DNA from: Trinickia caryophylli
GTDB taxonomy: Bacteria; Pseudomonadota; Gammaproteobacteria; Burkholderiales; Burkholderiaceae
DNA: 64,000 nucleotides
NCBI RefSeq assembly: GCF_034424545.1
Contig: NZ_CP139970.1
Location: forward strand, 2,108,001-2,172,000
Direction of reading: 5' to 3'
Shown: piece by piece, positions 46,413 through 53,763 of the stretch
How the letters are laid out: each line of letters begins with the position of its first letter
Position numbering within the stretch: the stretch's first letter is position 1
Position numbers and translations under genes: made by a program
The notes under the pieces: model-generated
What the model was told of the DNA's origin: nothing
What the model saw: only the letters and a program-made list of their open reading frames with translations
Databases searched by the model: none

Positions 46413-49205
46413 TCACACCGAGGTATCGCCCGCGTTCGCTTTCCGCCGCAACGCCCGCAGCACGATCGATTCGACGTTCTCGCTCTTTTGCTCCGGCACC
46501 TGCCCGAGGTCGTCCGTCATGCCGGTCAGGCGCGTACCGTCCGCACGCACGAGTTCGTACGGATGGTGCTTCAGCACCTCGCCGGTCACGCGATCGCGCA
46601 ACACATAGGGGTCATTGAAGTTCGCCGTCGGCATGCGGTTCATATGCTCCGCAACCGAACTCGGCCCTTGCCGGCTGAACGAAGCAGATTTGACGGCTCG
46701 TGCGCCACGCGTGCCATCCTCGATGCCATCGGCCGTGATACGGATATACGAGCCGCCGCACTTGAACATCAATTCGTCCTTGGCCTCGATAACGACTCGC
46801 CCTCTGCTGCTGGTCAGTGTCAGATCTCGATCCGCGGTAAGCCGCATTTCGTCGCTTTGCGCGGCCAGTTCGACCTTGCCCTTGGCCGCGAACAGTTTCA
46901 TTCCTGCTTGCTGAACAAAAACGCTGAGCTTTTCGGCTGCGGCAAGGATCAATGACTTGCCCGCGGCCACACTCGTGTTCTCGCCGCTCCCCACGCTGAC
47001 GTGCCGATCCGCGGCGATCTGCGCCGACTGTTGCGTCGAAAGCGCAATGCCGGCGGGACTCGCGAGCGCGATCAGCGGCGACACGAAGCTGTTGGCCGCG
47101 CCCCCGCCGCCGCCTGCCGTTCTCCCACCGGACGTATCGCCGGACGCGCTGCGGCGCGTCGCCGCCTTCAATCCTGCGAGAACATCCTGGCTTGCGCGCA
47201 GCGGCTCCGCCTGCGCCGTCGCACTGGCATTCGACAGCGCCTCGACGAGCATCTCCGTGCGAGTGAGCTGGTCATGCAGTTCCTCCACATCCAGTTGCTC
47301 GCTGTCGTACTGCTTCGAATAGGTGCTGACGTACAAGCCGCCATTTGCGCGTACCGCACCGTAATCGTCTGTATGCAACATGAAGCCCATGCCGAGATAG
47401 CGGCCGCGCGTGTTGCCCTGCTGGCCGATCAGGTAGCCCTGGTGAAAGACGCTGTAGCTCTTGCCCGTGTAGCTCGTGAGCCGCGTGCCGCCCTGGTTCG
47501 TTGCGTCGTCGTGGATGAACGCGTTGTAGGCTCCGGTGTGGCCGAATCCTCTCGATTTGAAACCGGATAGAAGCGCATGCGTATGCCACGGCGGCGGCGT
47601 GGTGCCGCCGCCGAGCCGGCCCAGTATGAATGGCCGATCGCAGTCGCCGCCCCAGTAGCCGATCGCGAGCCATTCGCCCGCGCGAGGCACGTGAACGGCG
47701 CCGTAGCCGTTTCCCGTGTCCGCTTGAAGCGAGAGCAGCAGCGGTGACGACGTCTCCACGCCACGGGCCGTCTGTCGGTCCCACACAAAACGCACGAGGA
47801 CCCGATTGAATTCGTCTGCCCACACTTCTTCGTTTGTCGGTGCCACGGCCAATGCGTGCTCGATATGCATGACGGGTTTGCCGTGCTCGAACGGACTGCG
47901 ATATTCGACGGTGGCAACCTGGGCCTCGAACTCGACGACGAAGAAGCCCGCTTCGCCGTCGACCGGATGCGGTTTCGATGCGAAGTGCGCGCCATGCGCC
48001 GCCTTGGCGTCGGCGATGCTCCGCTGCAGACTATGGGGAAAGGCATCGGCATGCCGCCCGATCGGCACGTTGTTCTCCACGTACCATCTTGATTCGACGA
48101 CAAGGAACTCCCGGTCTCGGGCCGAAACGTCAACGTGGCGCGGGTGCTTGTTCAACACGAAACGCGATCCGGCGTCCGCCCACCGCAACGCGCCGGTGCC
48201 GGTGTAACGGCGCGCCTGCGCCTCCCACGCTTCGGTACGCAACAGCGCACGCGCATAGCCCGCGGCGGAACTCGGGTAACCGTAGGGCAATGCCTCGTAC
48301 ACCTCCATCGGAGCAGCCGGTATCTCATGCTGGTCGCTGTGGCGCCAGTGTTGTACGGTATAGGTCGTTGCCTCCATCTTGCTCGACACCTCGAATTCGA
48401 AGTCCGGCCGCATGTAGTCGAACGATCGGCTCGTGTAACGCAAGCTTTGAAGACGCTGCATCGCAACCCATTGCGAGATTCCGTCGACTTCGTCGTCGGT
48501 ATTCGCCCGGTGATACACCACCTCCTTCGCCTCCGGCAGTGCGTCCACGCAATCGACGATGACGAGCGTCGTGCCCGCCGGTTTGCCGCTCTTATTGGTG
48601 GCATGCTCCCAATAGAAATACCAGCCCTCGTCCTCCAGGAGCCGATGAAGGAAATTCAGATCCGATTCGGCCTGCCGGCAATAGGACCGTACGCGCGGCT
48701 CGCTTCGGATATTCAGGCGCACGCGGCCGCCCAACTGCGGATATCGCGCAAGCACGCCGAGCACGATATGCCGAGCACTCTTCTCGAGCCAGTAATAGTC
48801 GTTCCGGGTATGGCCGAGAAAGAAGAGCGCCGAGGCGAACTCGAGTTGATAAACGGCTAAAGCGCCGTCAGCCCCGAGTATGCCGACCCGGTGAACGAAA
48901 CCGTGTATAGGCCGATAGGTGGAAGGGGCGAAGGGCGCGCTCGTCGTCTGCTGCAGCCACAACGTCACCGGTTGGTGCATCAGCGAAAGCAGTTCGACGT
49001 CCTTGCGTATCGAGACCGCATCCACGGTCCAGCGATAATCGCGGCCGAGCTTCGCCCAGCCTTGTGCACGCAACGGGATGAGCACGTCGGCGCCCAAGGG
49101 AGTATCGAGCTTCAACAGCCGATCTCGTTGAATAATGCCCCGATGAATTGCGTCGACGATATCGCTGTACTTCGGCGCCGCCGGCGCGGCGGGTCTGATT
49201 ACCAT
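46413..49205 (-). CDS. vgrG: Type VI secretion spike protein VgrG
   Basis: This 930-residue VgrG has the phage gp27-like module (PVTLWLQQTTSAPFAPSTYRPIHGFVHRVGILGADGALAVYQLEFASALFFL... to LHRLLEDEGWYFYWEH). A gp5-like OB module follows (VRFVWDRQTARGVETSSPLLLSLQADTGNGYGAVHVPRAGEWLAIGYWGGDCDRPFILGRLGGG). A DUF2345/T6SS_Vgr C-terminal extension carries LTADRDLTLTSSRGRVVIEAKDELMFKCGGSYIRI and the tail GEVLKHHPYELVRADGTRLTGMTDDLGQ. That last segment is common in VgrGs that carry a cargo. An AGGAAG ribosome site precedes the start. It heads the lipase operon. No tss core genes are in the window, so it is an orphan vgrG island. Confidence 0.95.
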   Translation of the reverse strand: MVIRPAAPAAPKYSDIVDAIHRGIIQRDRLLKLDTPLGADVLIPLRAQGWAKLGRDYRWTVDAVSIRKDVELLSLMHQPVTLWLQQTTSAPFAPSTYRPIHGFVHRVGILGADGALAVYQLEFASALFFLGHTRNDYYWLEKSARHIVLGVLARYPQLGGRVRLNIRSEPRVRSYCRQAESDLNFLHRLLEDEGWYFYWEHATNKSGKPAGTTLVIVDCVDALPEAKEVVYHRANTDDEVDGISQWVAMQRLQSLRYTSRSFDYMRPDFEFEVSSKMEATTYTVQHWRHSDQHEIPAAPMEVYEALPYGYPSSAAGYARALLRTEAWEAQARRYTGTGALRWADAGSRFVLNKHPRHVDVSARDREFLVVESRWYVENNVPIGRHADAFPHSLQRSIADAKAAHGAHFASKPHPVDGEAGFFVVEFEAQVATVEYRSPFEHGKPVMHIEHALAVAPTNEEVWADEFNRVLVRFVWDRQTARGVETSSPLLLSLQADTGNGYGAVHVPRAGEWLAIGYWGGDCDRPFILGRLGGGTTPPPWHTHALLSGFKSRGFGHTGAYNAFIHDDATNQGGTRLTSYTGKSYSVFHQGYLIGQQGNTRGRYLGMGFMLHTDDYGAVRANGGLYVSTYSKQYDSEQLDVEELHDQLTRTEMLVEALSNASATAQAEPLRASQDVLAGLKAATRRSASGDTSGGRTAGGGGGAANSFVSPLIALASPAGIALSTQQSAQIAADRHVSVGSGENTSVAAGKSLILAAAEKLSVFVQQAGMKLFAAKGKVELAAQSDEMRLTADRDLTLTSSRGRVVIEAKDELMFKCGGSYIRITADGIEDGTRGARAVKSASFSRQGPSSVAEHMNRMPTANFNDPYVLRDRVTGEVLKHHPYELVRADGTRLTGMTDDLGQVPEQKSENVESIVLRALRRKANAGDTSV

Positions 49206-49553
49206 TTCGCTCTTCCTGTCTCTCAGGTTCTCGGCATGGCCGCGAAGCGAGGAAAGGCACGGAAACTTCCGCGGTCCTCGAGGTCTTGGAAGCGTCGGCG
49301 GTACCGCGCCGAAGGGCGGTATGCCGGCCGTCGACGCTTCCTGTTGTCTTATGGACGCGAGTCTAGCGGACGCCTTTTATTTGACGGCGTGTCGCGATTC
49401 AAATCGTATGGAGTGTTTACTCGTGGAACCGCTGTTGCGTTGCTTCGCGTAGGCGCTGCGCTAGTCCGGCCAAGCAGGGTATTCACGCCGGATAGCCCCC
49501 CCCCGCGCCGCAACTGCACCAGTGTGCTCGGGAAGAACCGTTCAGTTTGGGCC
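49206..49553. other. Intergenic region upstream of vgrG
   Basis: About 350 bp with no supported gene. Likely contains the vgrG promoter. A C-run of eight at about 49496-49503 is noticeable. Confidence 0.4.
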
Positions 49554-50024
49554 TTATACGCGAGTCGAAGCGCGCTTGCGGAAGAACACCACGCGCTCCG
49601 TTTCCTGAAAGCCGAGTGCGCGGTGTAAAGCCTGCGCATCGACGTTGTCGACTGCCGTGTCCGAGGCAAATTCTTCGCATGCATGCGACGCGCCCCATTG
49701 CTGAATCGCTGCGCATAACGCTGCGGCGATGCCTTGGTGGCGCATACGGGGCACGACGTAAATGCCTTCGAGGAAAACGACCGGCGAAGTGTCACACCCA
49801 TTGACATAGTCGTGCCGTATGGCCGCTTCGGCAAAACCTAGCGCCTCACCGCAGGAGGAGACGGCGAGAAACGCTACGTAACGATCGAGCCGGGGAAGCA
49901 GGCGCTTCGCTTCATGCGCGTGCTCGTCCAAGCTTGCGTGAGGCCAGAGCAGATGCCTCAGCGAGCACCACAATGGAATGTCGGAAAGTAGAACTGCCCG
50001 GATAGCGAAGGAAGTGGAAGACAT
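49554..50024 (-). CDS. GNAT acetyltransferase resembling AAC(6')-I
   Basis: This roughly 156-residue acetyltransferase opens FAIRAVLLSDIPLWCSLRHLLWPHASLDEHAHEAKRLL, the N-terminal pattern of AAC(6')-I aminoglycoside acetyltransferases. It continues with GEALGFAEAAIRHDYVNGCDTSPVVFLEGIYVVPRMRHQGIAAALCAAIQQWG, where R-x-x-G-I-A is the acetyl-CoA site, and ends HRALGFQETERVVFFRK. The length fits AAC(6')-I (about 145-155). Chromosomal members of this family often have only low or no aminoglycoside activity. The start at 50024 gives the family N-terminus; the ribosome site is weak. A degraded copy of its central part lies at 51665-51810. Confidence 0.78.
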   Translation of the reverse strand: MSSTSFAIRAVLLSDIPLWCSLRHLLWPHASLDEHAHEAKRLLPRLDRYVAFLAVSSCGEALGFAEAAIRHDYVNGCDTSPVVFLEGIYVVPRMRHQGIAAALCAAIQQWGASHACEEFASDTAVDNVDAQALHRALGFQETERVVFFRKRASTRV

Positions 50025-50303
50025 TGCGAGCGGTTCGGGGAGCCGGATCGTGCGGCTGGGACCAAGCAATATGCGCCTCGCCCGCGTTGAGCCGTGTCGT
50101 CAAAAGGGCTGACGATACAGGCAAACTACACGCCTTTGCTCAGGGCGAATGCGGAATCAGCCAACGCGTCGCAGATTCACTCGCGTGCGGCTCCAAGCGC
50201 ATCACGAGCATTGAGTTCGCGCGCAACATCGAAGATCGTCGAGCCGGACTTTCACGGCCGAGCATCGTTCAGATGCGGTACCGCGGACATGACGTCTCCG
50301 ACC

Positions 50304-51371
50304 TCACGTTTTCTTGTCCTTGTGCTGTCTGATATCCGCTTCATGAAACAGGTTCACGATCGGGCCGGACTCGTCGCCCGCCCGGTTCGCGAGTTCGTTT
50401 GTTAACGACTTGTAATGAAAGAGGCCACCCCGGCCAAGCGCCGCATGCTGCCGCGTCGCCCCTGTCGGCAGCAGGCCGTCACCGCTGTGCGAATTGTGTA
50501 GTTTGCCCGCGCGAGCCATTGCCACGTTTTCCAGATCGCTGCGCGCATGCACCTCGAGTTCATGTGACAGCGTGGATTGAAGATGCTCGGGTAGCGCCTG
50601 CTCCAGATGTCTTGACGTATCGATGGTCACCGTTGATTCGAAGCGAGCAGTCTCGCGTGTCCTAGGCGAAAGTTGCGCGAATTCCTCCATGTGGTCTACA
50701 CGCGCAATGCTATAGCGCTTTTCTTCCGCCGGTGCCGCGACGACACTTTTTGCATAGGTCACGTCAGGGTCTCTTTGTGACGACGACGGCTTTAGCGGTT
50801 TCGGTACGACAAAATCTCCGGCGGTAAAGCCGAGCGTGCCGGAGTCGAGCGTTCCCGAGCGAACGGTCAGTGATTCCCGAGGCCCAATGAGGGCTTGCAC
50901 TGGCTGGCTCAGCACGCGCTCGGCCGACGCAACTTGTTGCACGACCTTTTCGAAGACGGGCTCGCGCTGATCGGGGGCGCCGTGCGGCGGCTGATAGGTG
51001 ATTTCGCGTTGCGTCGCAGTCGGAGAAAGGCCGGGGCCGCGGCTCCGAGAATCTGCGGGAGGTTTCGCAGGCGGCGCCTGCATCGGCGCAAGCTCGTCTT
51101 TCGGTGGGGCGAATGCATCGTATTTTTCGGCTCGCTCGGCAGCTCGCCGCACTGTTCGACTTTTGTCATGCCAGGACCGTACGCTGACCGAGCGGCCATC
51201 GTCGGGCGGCACGAATGCGGCCGGTGCCGGTTCCTTCGCGCGCTTCGGCTCGGGCCGTACTGGTTTGAACGCTTCTGCTGCAGCATTGATCGCGCGTTGG
51301 TTTTCCTCGCGGCTATCCATATACGCGCGGAACGCTTTGCGCCCCATTCGTTTTCCACCCGCCATCCGCAT
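50304..51371 (-). CDS. Unrecognised protein with a C-terminal HELEVH segment
   Basis: This 355-residue protein begins MRMAGGKRMGRKAFRAYMDSREENQRAINAAAEAFKP and has a long charged, Pro-rich, probably disordered N-terminal half. The last ~120 residues look folded: FESTVTIDTSRHLEQALPEHLQSTLSHELEVHARSDLENVAMARAGKLHNSHSGDG...LFHYKSLTNELANRAGDESGPIVNLFHEADIRQHKDK. HELEVH is an HExxxH pattern, not the classical HExxH of zincins. A strong GGGAGG site precedes the start. Disordered N-terminus plus compact C-terminal domain near a vgrG operon is a common layout for a secreted toxin, but this is inference only. No signal peptide or immunity-like neighbour is obvious. Confidence 0.55.
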   Translation of the reverse strand: MRMAGGKRMGRKAFRAYMDSREENQRAINAAAEAFKPVRPEPKRAKEPAPAAFVPPDDGRSVSVRSWHDKSRTVRRAAERAEKYDAFAPPKDELAPMQAPPAKPPADSRSRGPGLSPTATQREITYQPPHGAPDQREPVFEKVVQQVASAERVLSQPVQALIGPRESLTVRSGTLDSGTLGFTAGDFVVPKPLKPSSSQRDPDVTYAKSVVAAPAEEKRYSIARVDHMEEFAQLSPRTRETARFESTVTIDTSRHLEQALPEHLQSTLSHELEVHARSDLENVAMARAGKLHNSHSGDGLLPTGATRQHAALGRGGLFHYKSLTNELANRAGDESGPIVNLFHEADIRQHKDKKT

Positions 51372-51664
51372 GTCCTCCCCGTTTTCGATGCGCCGATGCG
51401 GCTTCGCGCCGGCCCGTGCATGCCGCCGAATGAATCAAGCTGCATGCCAGCGGGGGCTTGGCATCGTCAAAGGCATGCTACGCGGGGGTTGCGCCGACGT
51501 AGCGGATGCTGCGCGCAGCCCTGAACTGGGTTGTTTGTTACCCACTATGGTGGCCGAGGTCCCACAACACGGGCGGCCATGCCTCGGAGTATCGGTGTTC
51601 ACCGAGCCCCAGGGTATTGGGTGAAAAAATACCCCACTGGTGGATATTTGCCTCAAGGGTGCCC

Positions 51665-51810
51665 TATGAGAGCGCGCTTTCGGAATCGAGGAAAACTATC
51701 GGCGAAGCGTCACAGCCGTTGGCGAAGCTGTGCGGTATCGTCGCGTCGGCAAAACCGAGCGCCTCGCGCATGAGGAGACCGCGGGAAACGCGGGTATGAC
51801 AATGCGGCTC
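51665..51810 (-). pseudogene. Relic copy of the AAC(6')-like gene
   Basis: Translating the minus strand gives EALGFADATIPHSFANGCDASPIVFLD, which aligns with the intact gene's GEALGFAEAAIRHDYVNGCDTSPVVFLE. Over about 78 bp the DNA identity is near 80% by eye (51686-51763 against about 49767-49844), and homology continues a little into the preceding FLAVSS region. No start, acetyl-CoA motif or full frame remains. It is a decayed fragment of a duplicated gene. Confidence 0.8.
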
Positions 51811-51871
51811 GCCAAGCAAGCGCACTGTCTCGTACGGTGCGCTTACGCAACCGTGATTGCCAACGCTCAGC

Positions 51872-52489
51872 CTAATGGCAGGTATTCACGTCGCGGCTCA
51901 TCAGGCGGATAGCGGCTGCACTGCCGACGGCCACTGTAAAGTGCTTGAAATCGGTATCGCGCTGAAGACTAACGTACAGTTCGCCGCGACGGTAGAAGTC
52001 ATCGAGTTCCCATGACGGGCGTTTCTTTCTGAAGGTGAGCTCAGGATACGGATCGCCGTCGACACGCACGAACCCGTCGTGCTGCAAATGTGTGACAACG
52101 GACCGGTATGAGTCGTCCCCGTAAGGCAGCATGTATCCGATCACGGCGAGCGGAGGCGCGTTCGGAAGCTCGGAATGAGCAAGGAAAACAGCAGCCGTCT
52201 CGACTCCCATTGCCCTGCACAACGGAGCGGCTCGGCTCATTGCCATGGTCATGAGCGACGGCGGCTCGCAGTTATCGTTACGGGGTTCGTCGCTCACAAC
52301 ATCGGCCGGCAGACCTTTCACCGCCTGTATTAGCGCATCGATATCCGCGCCGCCAGCCAATTCGGTAACTCCTGGGCAAACAGCGACGAGGCTGTTACTG
52401 AAGCCGCCCGACGCCCACGTTGCCTGAGGTGCAACGACGAAGGAGATCGCCAATGCCAGCGATCGGTAAGCTATTGTGAGAGGCATCAT
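51872..52489 (-). CDS. Exported protein of unknown function
   Basis: This 205-residue protein has a signal peptide (IAYRSLALAISFVVAPQATWA) and a mature domain with several cysteines (AVCPGVTE, NDNCEPPSL, APLCRAMG, NTCH). Later it reads AVIGYMLPYGDDSYRSVVTHLQHDGFVRVDGDPYPELTFRKKRPSWELDDFYRRGELYVSLQRDTDFKHFTVAVG. No domain is recognised. Two ATGs lie at the start (52489 and 52486). The coding look is good but context gives no function. Confidence 0.5.
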   Translation of the reverse strand: MMPLTIAYRSLALAISFVVAPQATWASGGFSNSLVAVCPGVTELAGGADIDALIQAVKGLPADVVSDEPRNDNCEPPSLMTMAMSRAAPLCRAMGVETAAVFLAHSELPNAPPLAVIGYMLPYGDDSYRSVVTHLQHDGFVRVDGDPYPELTFRKKRPSWELDDFYRRGELYVSLQRDTDFKHFTVAVGSAAAIRLMSRDVNTCH

Positions 52490-52936
52490 ATTGCCGGAAT
52501 TTGTGTCGACAGCCAGGGCGATAGCATCGCGGACGCGGTTCAGGACTCGGGGCCGCTACGCGCTTTGATGCTGATGCAGTGCCAGTTGCCGCCTGACGAC
52601 CTGGTCGAACTGGTTGGTTGCGCAAGCGGAATCGGCCCTTACGAAGGCGAGCAGGTTATGGACGATCTGTATTAGCGTGATAACGATGCCCCAACGGCAA
52701 TCCCCACCATCCCGATACGACGGAGTAAAGGACTGCGCCCAATTTTCGACCGCACTTGCGGCAGGCCATATGACGCTGTGTCGCGCAGTGCATCACTACG
52801 AAAAGCGATGCCACCGGATGCGCCGCGTGCACGTCGACAGGCCCGCCCTGCCGACGACATACCAAGCATGGGCCGTGCCGCCATCTGCCGACGTGTTCCT
52901 GAACAACAGCGGCCGGCAGTAGCTCGGCGCCCACGA
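52490..52936. other. Gap with no supported gene
   Basis: About 450 bp. One plus-strand frame before a stop at 52673-52675 reads plausibly (LRALMLMQCQLPPDDLVELV) but has no start or ribosome site, so it may be a gene remnant. Nothing else is supported. Confidence 0.35.
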
Positions 52937-53428
52937 TTATTGGCCTACGGGCAATCCCGCCAGCTTGGCCACGCCGTTGGCTGCCTCGATGCCAACATCT
53001 TCCGCGACTACGTCGATCCCGTTAATTGCGGAATGGGCCGAATCCTCGACGTCGAAGCGCGCGTCGCCGACATTGACGGTCGCCTTGATATGATCCCGCC
53101 CCGCAAGGACGCCGAGCATGACGCGTGCGACATTCGACCGCGTGCTGTACTCCACAACGCTGATCTTGACCGGCACGCCGCCTGCCACGATTTTCACGCC
53201 TGCTTTTTGTGCTTGCCGATCGAACGCCTCGATCAGGCCGGCGCGTACGGCCGAGCTGACCTCGTGATCGCCGGCGTCGACGGTGGGCTCGGCCACTCCC
53301 GCCCCCAAGACCGTCTTCAATCCCGGGCTGCCAACGTGCGCGGCTTCGATTTCAGGTTGTGTGGCCGCGCATCCGGACAGAATCAAAGCAACTGCCGCCC
53401 CTGAGATCGCGAGACTTCTCGAAATCAT
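52937..53428 (-). CDS. Predicted lipoprotein, possibly DUF4410-like
   Basis: This 163-residue lipoprotein has a lipobox ILSGC (cysteine at residue 20) and a mature domain resembling small outer-membrane lipoproteins: KTVLGAGVAEPTVDAGDHEVSSAVRAGLIEAFDRQAQKAGVKIVAGGVPVKISVVEYSTRSNVARVMLGVLAGRDHIKATVNVG. The DUF4410 family comes to mind but is not certain. A near-consensus AAGGAGG ribosome site precedes the start at 53428. It borders the phosphorothioation island. Confidence 0.7.
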   Translation of the reverse strand: MISRSLAISGAAVALILSGCAATQPEIEAAHVGSPGLKTVLGAGVAEPTVDAGDHEVSSAVRAGLIEAFDRQAQKAGVKIVAGGVPVKISVVEYSTRSNVARVMLGVLAGRDHIKATVNVGDARFDVEDSAHSAINGIDVVAEDVGIEAANGVAKLAGLPVGQ

Positions 53429-53763
53429 TGTTTTCCTCCTTGAATGAAATTCGCCTTCCTCTCCCGCTATGAGATCGAGAGGCGACGCCATAGATAACGG
53501 CAGGTCGGACAAGAAATTAATAGAGGATAGCAACGGCGTACTGGGAGGCGCTCTGCGAATGGATGCGAGGCACCCTGACATCGAAAAAGCGTTATCGACA
53601 GAGTAACTAGCGGCGCTCCGAAGTCCCATGAAGTCGGGCGGGCGGTAGTCATTGAGTCACCGCGGCCAAGCGTTTATCGTTGACTCTATAATGTCGAGAC
53701 GCGTCAGTCGCGGCGTCCTATCTTGCAGTGCGTCGCGACTCCGAGCCGCCACATGAGGTGCCA
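53429..53763. promoter_or_regulatory. Intergenic region upstream of the Dnd island
   Basis: No gene is supported. A TATAAT (53687-53692) is a candidate -10 for the putative methyltransferase gene, but no good -35 stands at 16-18 bp. The gene's GAGGTG ribosome site is at 53754-53759. Confidence 0.4.

Noticed and set aside
43399..49205. Toxin-antitoxin system instead of T6SS cargo
   Set aside because: VgrG and PAAR modules flank the pair, the lipase lacks a signal peptide and the partner is exported, which fits T6SS effector-immunity better.
52500..52675. Plus-strand stretch reading LRALMLMQCQLPPDDLVELV before a stop at 52673
   Set aside because: No in-frame start or ribosome site; it might be the tail of a lost gene, but the support is too weak to list as a gene.
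52614..52934. Overlapping frames of about 100 and 92 codons on both strands
   Set aside because: Neither has a domain, good start context or believable composition.
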